Origin: an uncultured Dysosmobacter sp.
GTDB taxonomy: Bacteria > Bacillota > Clostridia > Oscillospirales > Oscillospiraceae
Direction: 5' to 3'
Assembly (NCBI GenBank): GCA_934504065.1
Contig: CAKSVQ010000027.1
Span: 1-20,599 of the forward strand
Length of the DNA stretch: 20,599 bases
The translations under genes and the position numbers were made by a program. Of the stretch, positions 7,760-15,386 are shown in pieces; the first letter of the stretch is position 1, and the number at the start of each line of letters is the position of its first letter. A model generated the notes under the pieces. That model worked only from the letters and a program-made list of their open reading frames with translations, did no database searches and was not told the origin of the DNA.

Positions 7760-9160
7760 ATGCTTGCAAAACTGATCGCTTCCTTAAACGATTGGCTCTA
7801 TACGTATCTGCTGGTCATTCTGCTGATCGCGGCGGGGGTGTATTTCACCGTCCGCACCCGCTTTGTCCAGTTTCGATTGTTCCGGGAGTCCTTCCGGGTG
7901 GTGCGGGAAAAGAGCGGGGAAGGGGGCGTCAGCTCCTTTCAGGCACTGATGGTCTCCACCGCTTCCCGGGTGGGCACGGGCAATATCGCGGGCGTGTCCG
8001 TTGCGCTGTGCCTTGGCGGCGTGGGCGCGGTGTTCTGGATGTGGGCCATCGCCCTGTTGGGCGGGGCTACGGCCTTTGTGGAGTGCACGCTGGCACAAAT
8101 TTATAAGGTGCCGGACGGGCAGGGCGGCAGCCGGGGCGGCCCCGCGTATTACATTGAAAAGGCCATCGGCAGCCGCCGTCTCGCGGCGCTGTTTGCGCTG
8201 CTGCTTATCGCCACCTACATGGTGGGGTTCAATCTGGTGGCCTCTTTCAATCTGGTGGATTCCTTTGTGGGCTATTCCTTTTTCAGCGCCCGCACGCCGC
8301 TGATCGCCGGGGCGGCGCTGGCGGTGGTGACGGCGCTGTGCATCTTCGGCGGCGGCAAACGGCTGACGGCCATCACCGGGGTGCTGGTCCCGGTGATGGG
8401 TGGGGCGTATGTGCTGATGGCGATGGTGATGATCCTGCTGCATTGGCGTTTGGTGCCCGGCGTGCTGGCGGCGATCTTCCAAAACGCCTTTGATTTTCAG
8501 GCGATCTTCGGCGGCTTCACAGGCTCTTCCCTCATGTACGGCGTGAAGCGGGGCCTCTTTTCCAACGAGGCGGGCGTGGGCTCCGCGCCCAACGCGGCGG
8601 CGGCCGCGTCGGTCTCCCATCCGGTCAAGCAGGGCCTTGCGCAGGTGCTCAGCGTGTTCATTGATACGCTGCTCATCTGCTCGGCCACGGCGTTTTTGTG
8701 CCTTTGCTCCGGCGTGGAGCCGGATGCGGCGCTCAAGGGCGTGCCCTATGTGCAGGCGGCGCTGGCGGGGACCTTTGGGGCCTTTGGCCACTGGTTCATC
8801 ACCGGGGCCATGCTGCTCTTCGCCTTTACCACCATCCTCGGTAATTACTATTACTGCGAGAGCAACTTCCAGTATCTGCTGCGGCGGAACGCCCGGCGCT
8901 GGGAACTGGCGCTGTTCCGTCTGGCGGCGGTGGGTGTGGTGTTTCTGGGTGCGCAGATGGATTTCACGCTGGTGTGGGACATGGCGGATGTGCTGATGGG
9001 CGGCATGGTGCTTATCAACCTGCCGTCGATCTGCCGCCTGTCCGGCGCGGCCATGGCCGCCCTGCGGGACTATACGGCCCAGCGCGCCGCGGGGAAGGAC
9101 CCGGTCTTTTCCAGTAAAAGCATCGGCCTTGCCGGAAAGACGGAATATTGGAACGGATGA
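7760..9160 (+). CDS. Alanine/glycine:cation symporter (AGCS family)
   Basis: A 466-residue membrane protein of the AGCS (sodium:alanine symporter) family, which imports small amino acids such as alanine or glycine with Na+ or H+. Family signatures are clear: MVSTASRVGTGNIAGVSVAL near residue 55, ECTLAQIYKV and GGSRGGPAYYIEKAIG near 110-135, and GLFSNEAGVGSAPNAAAAA near 270. About ten hydrophobic segments run through the protein. ATG 7760 is preceded by GAAGGGGA about 12 bases upstream; the in-frame TTG at 7694 is the -35 box of the promoter. It is divergent from ssnA-ygfK. Whether it serves the same metabolic use, for example uptake or export of glycine, is only a guess. Confidence 0.95.
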   Translation: MLAKLIASLNDWLYTYLLVILLIAAGVYFTVRTRFVQFRLFRESFRVVREKSGEGGVSSFQALMVSTASRVGTGNIAGVSVALCLGGVGAVFWMWAIALLGGATAFVECTLAQIYKVPDGQGGSRGGPAYYIEKAIGSRRLAALFALLLIATYMVGFNLVASFNLVDSFVGYSFFSARTPLIAGAALAVVTALCIFGGGKRLTAITGVLVPVMGGAYVLMAMVMILLHWRLVPGVLAAIFQNAFDFQAIFGGFTGSSLMYGVKRGLFSNEAGVGSAPNAAAAASVSHPVKQGLAQVLSVFIDTLLICSATAFLCLCSGVEPDAALKGVPYVQAALAGTFGAFGHWFITGAMLLFAFTTILGNYYYCESNFQYLLRRNARRWELALFRLAAVGVVFLGAQMDFTLVWDMADVLMGGMVLINLPSICRLSGAAMAALRDYTAQRAAGKDPVFSSKSIGLAGKTEYWNG

Positions 9161-9191
9161 CGAAAGCGGCCGCAGGCCGGGTGAAGAGGAC

Positions 9192-9219
9192 TTGTGCTTT
9201 TGCAGATATGTGCTATGAT
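9192..9219 (+). promoter_or_regulatory. Predicted promoter of the flavin reductase gene
   Basis: TTGTGC (9192-9197), a 16-base spacer and TATGAT (9214-9219), 37 bases ahead of the start codon. Confidence 0.5.
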
Positions 9220-9255
9220 TTGAGAGAATTCAAACTGTAAACGGAGAATGTTATC

Positions 9256-9828
9256 ATGAAAAAAGAATTGGGTGTCAATCCTTATCTGTTCCCGATGCCT
9301 GTGCTGATGATCGCCACCTACGGCGAGGGGGATACCGTTGATGTGATGAACATGGCGTGGGGCGGCATCTGCGCTGAAAACATGGTTTCCCTGAACATTG
9401 AAGAGGGCCATAAAACCTCTGAGAACATCAAAAAGCGCGGCGCGTTTACCCTGAGCATTGCGGACATTCCCCATATGGAAGCCGCCGATTTCTTCGGCAT
9501 CGCCAGCGGCAGCAGGATGCCGGACAAATTTGAGCGCAGCGGCCTGACCGCAGTGAAAAGCGAAAAGGTGGACGCTCCCATCGTGCAGGAGTTCCCGCTG
9601 ACGCTGGAGTGCAGGGTCGTCGAGGATAAGATGGAGGTCTACGGCCACCATGTCCTCGGCGAGATCGTGGGCGTGCTGGCGGACGAGTCTGTGCTGGACG
9701 AAAACGGCAAGGTGGATGCCGCGAAGCTGAATGCCTTTGCGTATGACCCGTACCACAACGGCTACTACGCCATTGGAGAAAAAGTCGGGCAGGCGTGGCA
9801 CGCGGGCGTACCGCTGATGAAGAAATAA
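9256..9828 (+). CDS. Flavin reductase / flavoredoxin-like split-barrel protein
   Basis: A 190-residue protein with the FMN-binding split-barrel pattern of the flavin reductase-like family: NPYLFPMPVLMIATY at the start, NMAWGGICAENMVSLNIE, then KTSENIKKRGAFTLSI near residue 55 and the C-terminal HNGYYAIGEKVGQAW. Members bind FMN and pass electrons to or from flavins in the cytoplasm; the specific partner cannot be told. The start follows ACGGAGA by 8 bases. It has its own predicted promoter, and a likely terminator follows, so it is probably a single-gene unit. A link with the flavin-dependent YgfK nearby is possible but unsupported. Confidence 0.88.
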   Translation: MKKELGVNPYLFPMPVLMIATYGEGDTVDVMNMAWGGICAENMVSLNIEEGHKTSENIKKRGAFTLSIADIPHMEAADFFGIASGSRMPDKFERSGLTAVKSEKVDAPIVQEFPLTLECRVVEDKMEVYGHHVLGEIVGVLADESVLDENGKVDAAKLNAFAYDPYHNGYYAIGEKVGQAWHAGVPLMKK

Positions 9829-9853
9829 AGAGCAGGCCGAAAAGAAAAGAGTT

Positions 9854-9892
9854 CCATGTCCGCACGGTAAGGTGTTGGGCATGGGGCTTTTT
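9854..9892 (+). terminator. Probable terminator after the flavin reductase gene
   Basis: CCATGTCC (9854-9861) pairs, with one G-U, with GGGCATGG (9877-9884), followed by GGC and five T. Inner bases can extend the stem (GCAC with GTGT). Confidence 0.65.
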
Positions 9893-9955
9893 GCACACCG
9901 GGTTTCCATGTGCTGTCAGGCTTCAAGGTGAAGAAAGAGAGGGTATGCTTTCCAC

Positions 9956-10891
9956 ATGAAAAGAATTTATATCATGATGACATGGATATTGATAGCTGGA
10001 CTTTGCGTTGGCTGCGGCAAAGGGGACACAGCGAGTAACGGCCCAAGCACTGAAAGCGAATTTTCTCACGTTGAAGAACAGCCCGACGCTGCAAGCGGAG
10101 AAAATGATGCTGTTAAATGGAATGATGCTCTGAAAATCGATTTCACATATGACTATTCCGAGGAGATCAAGGAAGATGTGGACGATATGGTATCAAGCTC
10201 CGCATCCCTGCAAGAGGAACTGGAGAATGTGGAGAAGATCATCCAAAAGTACACTCCGCTGGCAGAGACGGCCCAAACGCAGGGAGAAATGAACGTGTCT
10301 TCCAAATGGCTTTTCACAATATGGGATACGGAATTAAACGATCTTTGGAGCAGGCTTCGTGATTCTGCGGAGCAGCAGACAGCGGCGAACATTCTTGAAG
10401 AACAGAAGAACTGGGCCGCCATGAAGGAGGAAGTAACCTTGCTGGCAGTTGGCTCCAGTGAAGAAAACGGCAGCATGTACCCGCTCCTTCAGAATTCCTT
10501 TCTGGAGGAAATTACAAGGAACAGAGCGTATGTCCTTGCAAATGCACTGGCAAAGATCAAAGGAGAAACCTTTGCCCTTCCGGAACGATCAGAAAAGTAT
10601 GGCTGGTTTGTGGACGATCAGGGAACCGGAGAAGTATACAGCGCCTTAATTACCCGTCAGGGATGGGAAGGAGAGGATAAAGCGATACTCTCCATTTACA
10701 GACTGGGCGAGATTGAAGGAACTTTTGTCGATCATGGAAATGGAGAGCTGGCGTTCACATCGGATGATGGAAGCGTAAAAGGGATCATCAAGGTGGATGG
10801 ATGGGATGGCGCAAGCTTTCAAGTTACTGAGACGTCAGGTGCGTCTGGGTTCTCCGAAGGAGAAGCGTTCAACTTCCCCTTTGCGTTTTGA
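9956..10891 (+). CDS. Lipoprotein with LprI/DUF1311-like region
   Basis: A 311-residue exported lipoprotein. MKRIYIMM and a hydrophobic stretch lead to LCVGC, so Cys20 is the likely lipidation site, although the -3 residue is Cys, not the usual Leu. Residues 25-50 form an acidic low-complexity linker. Residues about 60-200 are helical and resemble the lysozyme-inhibitor LprI (DUF1311) region: Trp and Leu spaced as in WDTELNDLWSRLRDSAE, then LEEQKNWAAMKEEV. The last 100 residues look like a small beta domain (GWFVDDQGTGEVYSALI to the C-terminal FNFPFAF) that I do not recognise. Codon use is clearly more A/T-rich than in neighbouring genes, which hints at later acquisition. ATG 9956 follows AGAGAGGG at a long spacing of 12. 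No partner gene is evident. Confidence 0.8.
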   Translation: MKRIYIMMTWILIAGLCVGCGKGDTASNGPSTESEFSHVEEQPDAASGENDAVKWNDALKIDFTYDYSEEIKEDVDDMVSSSASLQEELENVEKIIQKYTPLAETAQTQGEMNVSSKWLFTIWDTELNDLWSRLRDSAEQQTAANILEEQKNWAAMKEEVTLLAVGSSEENGSMYPLLQNSFLEEITRNRAYVLANALAKIKGETFALPERSEKYGWFVDDQGTGEVYSALITRQGWEGEDKAILSIYRLGEIEGTFVDHGNGELAFTSDDGSVKGIIKVDGWDGASFQVTETSGASGFSEGEAFNFPFAF

Positions 10892-10903
10892 CAGGCTAAC
10901 AGG

Positions 10904-10949
10904 AAAACCGGAATTGTGTGGCTGATTCAGCCGACCGTTCCGGTTTTTC
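10904..10949 (+). terminator. Intrinsic terminator after the lipoprotein gene
   Basis: AAAACCGGAA (10904-10913) pairs with TTCCGGTTTT (10938-10947), with a small inner stem GGCT / AGCC; a T tract overlaps the 3' arm. Confidence 0.8.
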
Positions 10950-10964
10950 TGTTTATCAGGCCAA

Positions 10965-10997
10965 AAAACTTCCCTGTATTTGCGGCAGGGAAGTTTT
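10965..10997. terminator. Second, symmetrical terminator-like hairpin
   Basis: AAAACTTCCCTG (10965-10976) and CAGGGAAGTTTT (10986-10997) form a 12-bp stem with A and T ends, so it could stop transcription from either side. It backs up the terminator just before it. Confidence 0.6.
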
Positions 10998-11033
10998 ACC
11001 GTGCATCTTCACAGAAAATTTTCAAAATACTAC

Positions 11034-11060
11034 TTGCAAATGGAAAGCAAACTGTATAAT
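11034..11060 (+). promoter_or_regulatory. Predicted promoter of the hemolysin III-family gene
   Basis: A perfect TATAAT at 11055-11060 with TTGCAA at 11034-11039. The 15-base spacer is short, so the -35 element is less sure than the -10. Confidence 0.55.
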
Positions 11061-11116
11061 ATGATATTGAAAATCAGATTACAAGATTTGATAAATCCGA
11101 CAGGAGGATAGACCAT

Positions 11117-11809
11117 ATGGAAGCGGTATTGACTGCAAAGCAAATGCGGCGGCTGCGGCGGCGTGTGATCGCCCGCAGGCGGAACGAGCCGCCCGTGCTG
11201 ACCCGGGGCGAGGAACTGTTCAACGCGGCCAGCCATGGCGTGGGCGCGGCACTGGCGGCTGGGGCCACGGTGCTGCTGCTTCTGCGTTCCCACACGGGCA
11301 TGGAGGTGCTGGCCAGCTGTTTTTACGGCGTGAGTATGTTTTTGATGATGCTGATGAGCTGCATCTACCACGCCATGCCCACAGGCTCTAAGGCCAAGCG
11401 GGTGTGCCGGAGGTTTGACTATACCTCCATTTACCTGCTGATCGGCGGCACTTTCGCGCCGATCCTTCTGGTTTATATCGGGGGGACGCTGGGCGTGACG
11501 CTGTTTTGCGTGCAGTGGGGCGTGATCCTCTTCGGCGTGAGCACCGTGGCGGTGTTCGGCCCGGGGCGCTGGCGGGCGCTGCACTTCACGCTCTATTTCC
11601 TCATCGGCTGGAGCGGACTGATGTTCCTGCCAACCTTTTACCGCAATGCCCGGGCGCTGCTGTGGTATATCCTTGTCGGCGGGATCATCTATACGCTGGG
11701 CATGATCCCCTTTGCCCGCAACCGGAAGTATGACCACTGCGTCTGGCACCTGTTTGTGCTGGGTGGGGCGGCGCTGCACTGGATCGGCATTTACACGCAA
11801 ATTTATTGA
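11117..11809 (+). CDS. Hemolysin III / PAQR-family membrane protein
   Basis: A 230-residue protein with about seven membrane segments, of the HlyIII (YqfA, PAQR-related) family. Conserved marks are EELFNAASHGVGA at the first segment, the SCIYHA motif near residue 90, RRFDYTSIYLLIGGTF near 106-121, and the C-terminal histidines in HCVWHLFVLGGAALHW. In PAQR relatives these Ser, Asp and His residues hold a metal site linked to hydrolase activity; haemolysis is not established for most bacterial members. The N-terminus has an unusual run rich in arginine (RRLRRRVIARRR, residues 11-22). Start ATG 11117 follows AGGAGG by 9 bases. It converges on upp across a shared terminator. Confidence 0.93.
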   Translation: MEAVLTAKQMRRLRRRVIARRRNEPPVLTRGEELFNAASHGVGAALAAGATVLLLLRSHTGMEVLASCFYGVSMFLMMLMSCIYHAMPTGSKAKRVCRRFDYTSIYLLIGGTFAPILLVYIGGTLGVTLFCVQWGVILFGVSTVAVFGPGRWRALHFTLYFLIGWSGLMFLPTFYRNARALLWYILVGGIIYTLGMIPFARNRKYDHCVWHLFVLGGAALHWIGIYTQIY

Positions 11810-11820
11810 ATCGGCTGAAA

Positions 11821-11857
11821 AAGCCCCTCATCCGTGTTTTTCACGGATGAGGGGCTT
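11821..11857. terminator. Bidirectional terminator between the hemolysin III-family gene and upp
   Basis: A perfect 16-bp stem, AAGCCCCTCATCCGTG (11821-11836) with its complement at 11842-11857 and a five-T loop. On the minus strand it is followed by TTTTTC and would end the upp transcript. On the plus strand the tail is T-poor. Confidence 0.85.
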
Positions 11858-11876
11858 GCTTTGTCGGTGGAAAGAA

Positions 11877-12509
11877 TTACTTGGTGCCGAAGATGCGGTC
11901 GCCCGCGTCGCCGAGGCCGGGGACGATGTAGCCGTGCTCATTGAGGTGGTCGTCCACCGCGCCGCAGTAGATGCTCACGTCCGGGTGGACCTTCTGGATG
12001 TGCTCAATACCCTCGGGCGCGGCCAGCAGGACCATCAGCTTGATGTTGGTGCAGCCCCGCTTTTTCATTTCGGTGATCGCGGCGTCGGCGCTGCCGCCGG
12101 TGGCCAGCATGGGATCGACGATCATGATGTCGCGGTCAGAGATGTCCTTGGGCATCTTGCAGAAGTACACATGGGGCTCCAGCGTCTCCTCGTCGCGGAA
12201 CATGCCGATGTGGCCCACCCGCGCGCCGGGAACCATCCGCAGCACGCCGTCCACCAGACCGAGACCCGCGCGGAGGATGGGCACCACCGCAAACTTCTTG
12301 CCCTTGAGGGTGGGAGCCACGGTCTTGCAGATGGGGGTCTCCACCTCCTTGGTGGTCAGGGGCAGGTCGCGGGTGGCCTCATAGGTGATGAGCATGCCGA
12401 TCTCGGAAACCAGTTCCCGGAAGTCCTTGACGCTGGTGTTCTTGTCCCGCAGGATGGTCATCTTGTGGGCGACCAGAGGGTGATCCATAATATGTACTTT
12501 ACCAGTCAT
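11877..12509 (-). CDS. upp: Uracil phosphoribosyltransferase
   Basis: A 210-residue cytoplasmic salvage enzyme that makes UMP from uracil and PRPP; full length for the family. Signatures include the PRPP loop [11 protein letters not shown] near residues 131-141, the RAGLGLVDG segment near 80-88, and the C-terminal uracil site [20 protein letters not shown] 12509 follows AAAGGAGAC. It starts 35 bp after the end of tsaB on the same strand, and no promoter or terminator is obvious between them, so cotranscription with tsaE-tsaB is likely. Confidence 0.98.
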   Translation of the reverse strand: MTGKVHIMDHPLVAHKMTILRDKNTSVKDFRELVSEIGMLITYEATRDLPLTTKEVETPICKTVAPTLKGKKFAVVPILRAGLGLVDGVLRMVPGARVGHIGMFRDEETLEPHVYFCKMPKDISDRDIMIVDPMLATGGSADAAITEMKKRGCTNIKLMVLLAAPEGIEHIQKVHPDVSIYCGAVDDHLNEHGYIVPGLGDAGDRIFGTK

Positions 12510-12544
12510 AATCGTGTCTCCTTTGTTCTGTATATTACCTGTTG

Positions 12545-13249
12545 TCAGGGTCGTGCACTTGTTTGCTGCCGCAGCCGATCGGCTTGGGCGGGGCGGAGGT
12601 AAACGGGCTCCAGTGCCTGCGCGGTGACCAGTCCGCCAGCGGCGGCGACGGCTTCCGCCTCCAGCGCAACGCCGCAGGCGTTCTGCATCACAAGCTGGGG
12701 CGGGGCCAGGTGGCAGGCGATGCCCACAGTGGTGAGATAGTCGCGGCAGAGCCGGGCGCCGTCACCCACCACAAGCTTGGGCCGGGGGTCGCCGCCGATC
12801 TCACGGGCAAGGTCCTCCAGAGAAATGGCGCGGTCCTCCGTCAACCGGGTCAGTTGCCCGCCCTCCGAAGAGAACAGCGCGTTGTAGATCTGCTGGCGGC
12901 GGGCATCCATGGCGCAGAGGATCAGCCCATCGAAGAGGTTTACGCCCCGGGCCATGGCCGCCAGCGTGGAAACGCCCACGGCGGGCTTATCCGCCGCGAA
13001 TGCCAGCCCCTTGGCGGCGGCCACGCCGATGCGGATGCCGGTGAAGGAACCGGGCCCGGCGGCCACGGCGATGGCATCGCAGTCCTGCACGGTCAGTCCG
13101 GTGTTTTTCAGGATGTGCTCCACAATGGGCATCAGGGTGCGGCTGTGGGTCAGTCCGGTGTCCTGATACCCGCAGCAGAGAATTTTGCCGTCCTCACTGA
13201 CGGCGGCGGAGACGGCTTTGGCCGAGGTCTCCAGCGCAAGTATTTTCAC
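12545..13249 (-). CDS. tsaB: tRNA t6A synthesis protein TsaB
   Basis: A 234-residue ASKHA-fold protein (YeaZ). With TsaD and TsaE it transfers threonylcarbamoyl to adenosine 37 of ANN-decoding tRNAs; TsaB itself is the non-catalytic dimer partner of TsaD. Seen are the start [25 protein letters not shown] near 35, and the hallmark [11 protein letters not shown] near residues 66-76. The start is a GTG at 13249 whose last bases overlap the TGA of tsaE (GTGA), a sign of translational coupling. In many Firmicutes rimI and tsaD follow; here upp follows instead and tsaD is not in the window. The C-terminus ([15 protein letters not shown]) is basic and probably flexible. Confidence 0.95.
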   Translation of the reverse strand: MKILALETSAKAVSAAVSEDGKILCCGYQDTGLTHSRTLMPIVEHILKNTGLTVQDCDAIAVAAGPGSFTGIRIGVAAAKGLAFAADKPAVGVSTLAAMARGVNLFDGLILCAMDARRQQIYNALFSSEGGQLTRLTEDRAISLEDLAREIGGDPRPKLVVGDGARLCRDYLTTVGIACHLAPPQLVMQNACGVALEAEAVAAAGGLVTAQALEPVYLRPAQADRLRQQTSARP

Positions 13250-13677
13250 GGGAGTTCGACTCCTTCCAAGGTGATGGTTCTGGCCCGGTCATCCTCCGGG
13301 CGGCGGGAGATGGAGACGTAAACCGTCTCCGGCGGCAGGGCGTCCGCCACCTGTTCGCTCCACTCCACGGCGCACACGCCGCCCCGGTCAAGGTAATCCT
13401 CCCAGCCGATGTCAAAGAGCGCGTCGGCGTCGGGCAGGCGGTACATATCGAAGTGGAACAGGGGCAGCCGTCCGCCCTCGTATTCATTGACGATGGTGAA
13501 CGTGGGGCTGGTGACCCGGCCCGTGTACCCCAGTCCCCGGGCAAGCCCCCGGGTGAAGGCGGTTTTGCCCATGCCGAGACCGCCCCGGTAGGCCACCACC
13601 GCGCCGGGGGAGAGCACGGCGGCCAGACGCGCGCCCAGCGTTTCCGTTTCCGCCTCGCTGCGGGAGAGGTATTCCAT
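13246..13677 (-). CDS. tsaE: tRNA t6A synthesis ATPase TsaE
   Basis: A 143-residue P-loop ATPase (YjeE) that powers the TsaBDE t6A complex. Walker A is GGLGMGKTAF near residues 33-42, followed by TSPTFTIVNEYEG, the family's switch region, and FHFDMYRL. Later VCAVEWSEQ gives the conserved Glu-Trp near residue 108. I chose ATG 13677, where the family's N-terminal region begins and a purine-rich site (AAAGGCGGTGG) precedes. The longer open frame to 13755 overlaps the promoter. It is the first gene of tsaE-tsaB-upp. Confidence 0.95.
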   Translation of the reverse strand: MEYLSRSEAETETLGARLAAVLSPGAVVAYRGGLGMGKTAFTRGLARGLGYTGRVTSPTFTIVNEYEGGRLPLFHFDMYRLPDADALFDIGWEDYLDRGGVCAVEWSEQVADALPPETVYVSISRRPEDDRARTITLEGVELP

Positions 13678-13745
13678 GAAAAGCCACCGCCTTTGTAAAC
13701 TGTGATTCTCTCCGGAAAAAGCCCTGCGGCTTTCCCAGCAGTCCG

Positions 13746-13773
13746 AGTATACCACATTTGAACAAACTGTAAA
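13746..13773 (-). promoter_or_regulatory. Predicted tsaE-tsaB-upp promoter
   Basis: On the minus strand TTTACA (13768-13773), a 16-base spacer and TATACT (13746-13751), the -10 preceded by GTGG exactly as in the divergent rodA-side promoter. Confidence 0.65.
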
Positions 13774-13788
13774 AGAGGTTTCCCCGCG

Positions 13789-13817
13789 TTTACAAAACTT
13801 TTTTTCTGTGGTATACT
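13789..13817 (+). promoter_or_regulatory. Predicted promoter of the RodA/FtsW-family gene
   Basis: TTTACA (13789-13794), a 17-base spacer ending GTGG, and TATACT (13812-13817). It is back-to-back with the tsaE promoter, and the two share both boxes and the GTGG before the -10. Confidence 0.7.
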
Positions 13818-13859
13818 TACCATGAAATTTACTGCGCGTTTGGAAAGGCTTTCTTGGGT

Positions 13860-15050
13860 ATGCTGCACCGTTTTAAAGAAATTTTAGGCGATTTTTTCCA
13901 TCAGGCCGATCTGGTGCTGCTGGCGCTGTGCTGCACGGCAACGCTGTACGGCGTGGCGCTGATCTTCAGCGCCACCGGATATTTGGGCGCGGCCCGGGTG
14001 GTGCGTTATGTGGGCGTGCAGTGCGCGGCCATGCTGCTGGGCGTGGGGGTGTATATCGCCCTTTCCATGGTGGATTTTGAGATTCTGATGAAAAAGTGGA
14101 AATGGCTGGCGCTGTTCAACGCAGTGTTCATTGGCCTGCTCATCACGCCCTTTGGCCAGTCGGACAACACGGGAAACACCGCGTGGCTGAAATTCCCCGG
14201 CATCCCGGTGAGCATCGGCCCGGCGGAGGTGGTGAAGATCACCTTCGTGCTGCTGCTGGCCAAACAGATCGAGTGGCTGCGGGTGGAAAAGCGGGACCTA
14301 AAGTCCTTCCATTCCGCCGCGCTGGTGGCGGGGCACACGCTGGTGCTGATGGGGTATTACTTCGTCATCTCCGGCGACATGGGAAACGATCTGGTGTTCT
14401 TTTTCATCTTTCTTGCCATGACGTTTGCGGCGGGGTTTGCCCTGCGGTGGTTCGTGCTGGTGGTGGGCGGCGGCGCGGCGGTGTTCGCGGCGGTGTTTCT
14501 ATTAGACCTTGTGCCCTCCTCCATGAAATATATGCTCGACCGCTTTATCGTGGTCTTCGACCATAGCTACGACCCGCTGGGCAAGGGCTGGCAGCAGTCC
14601 CGCAGCCTGCTTGCCATCGGCTCCGGAGGGCTGACGGGGCAGGGGTATCTCCACGGCACCCAGACCCACAGCGGCTACCGCACGAATCTGCCCGCCCGGC
14701 ACACGGACCTGATCTTCGCCGTGTGCGGCGAGGAGCTGGGGCTCATCGGCTGCGCGCTGGTGATTTTGCTGCTGGCGGCCATCATCATCCGGGTGCTGCT
14801 GGTGGCCCGGCGGGCGGAAACGCCGTTTCAAAGCTATGTGTGCGTGGGGATGGCGGCCATGCTGATGTTCCAGACCATCATCAACATCGGGATGTGCCTG
14901 TTCGTCATGCCCGTCATCGGCATCACACTGCCCTTTTTCAGCTATGGCGGTTCGTCCATCGTCACGCTGTACGCGGCGATGGGCGTGGTGTCCAGCATCA
15001 AGAAACGGTCGCCGGTCATGCGCCGCCCCGGCAGGATGCTCCGGGCGTAA
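13860..15050 (+). CDS. RodA/FtsW-family (SEDS) peptidoglycan glycosyltransferase
   Basis: About 396 residues with roughly ten membrane segments; a SEDS polymerase that extends glycan strands from lipid II at the outer face of the membrane with a class B penicillin-binding protein. Clear motifs are IGPAEVVKI near residue 119, WQQSRSLLAIGSGGLTGQGY near 243-262, HTDLIFAVCGEELGLIG near 280, and ITLPFFSYGGSSIV near 360. The first of these usually reads QPSE; here it is GPAE. RodA is more likely than FtsW or SpoVE from the extracellular loop, but no PBP gene is adjacent to decide. The start is ATG 13860 or TTG 13854; the purine-rich GGAAAGG spaces better with the TTG. Confidence 0.93.
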   Translation: MLHRFKEILGDFFHQADLVLLALCCTATLYGVALIFSATGYLGAARVVRYVGVQCAAMLLGVGVYIALSMVDFEILMKKWKWLALFNAVFIGLLITPFGQSDNTGNTAWLKFPGIPVSIGPAEVVKITFVLLLAKQIEWLRVEKRDLKSFHSAALVAGHTLVLMGYYFVISGDMGNDLVFFFIFLAMTFAAGFALRWFVLVVGGGAAVFAAVFLLDLVPSSMKYMLDRFIVVFDHSYDPLGKGWQQSRSLLAIGSGGLTGQGYLHGTQTHSGYRTNLPARHTDLIFAVCGEELGLIGCALVILLLAAIIIRVLLVARRAETPFQSYVCVGMAAMLMFQTIINIGMCLFVMPVIGITLPFFSYGGSSIVTLYAAMGVVSSIKKRSPVMRRPGRMLRA

Positions 15051-15068
15051 ATTCCATAAAAACTTCCA

Positions 15069-15109
15069 GCCGGGATGCCGAAGTAGTTTTCGGCGTCCCG
15101 GCATTTTTT
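15069..15109 (+). terminator. Intrinsic terminator after the RodA/FtsW-family gene
   Basis: GCCGGGATGCCGAA (15069-15082) pairs, with one G-U, with TTCGGCGTCCCGGC (15089-15102), followed by A and six T. Confidence 0.92.
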
Positions 15110-15133
15110 AACTTGTTGAGATAACCTCGTCGA

Positions 15134-15316
15134 AAGAGCCTCGCAGAGTTTCACGTCCGCAGACGTGAAAGCCGTGAAATCCGTTTTCTGCCGCGACATG
15201 CGCGTGGCAGAAAACACTCTGCGCGGAGCGAGCGTCGAATTGGCCGCTTACAGCGGCCAACCGAGGCGCAGAGCGCAGCGAAACCTCCTCTGCCAAGTGG
15301 CTGCGCCACTTGGCAG
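15134..15316. repeat. Multi-hairpin intergenic element B
   Basis: Second copy of the element at 2844-3013, in the same orientation. AAGAGCCTCGCAGAGTT (15134-15150) differs from element A by one base. Then comes stem TTTCACGT / ACGTGAAA around CCGCAG (15149-15170), TCCGTTTT, and stem TTTTCTGCC / GGCAGAAAA around a 13-base loop with GACATGCGC (15184-15214). CTCTGCGC / GCGCAGAG (15217-15273) encloses TTGGCCGC / GCGGCCAA, and a final 12-bp stem CTGCCAAGTGGC / GCCACTTGGCAG spans 15290-15316. Loops are conserved and stems are re-paired compared with A. It ends 70 bp before the SLH-protein start. I see no promoter or open frame in it. Confidence 0.7.
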
Positions 15317-15386
15317 AATGTCCCGGAATATTTTTCGCCCGCCGGAAAAAACTAGCCCTGTATCAATCATACAGGAGGAGAGTACC

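Noticed and set aside
13714..13735. Possible attenuator hairpin in the tsaE leader (AAAGCC / GGCTTT)
   Set aside because: Only six base pairs and no competing structure; too weak to call.
15165..15386. N-terminal extension of the SLH protein
   Set aside because: It would translate through the hairpins of element B. The signal peptide begins at TTG 15387, right behind AGGAGGAG.
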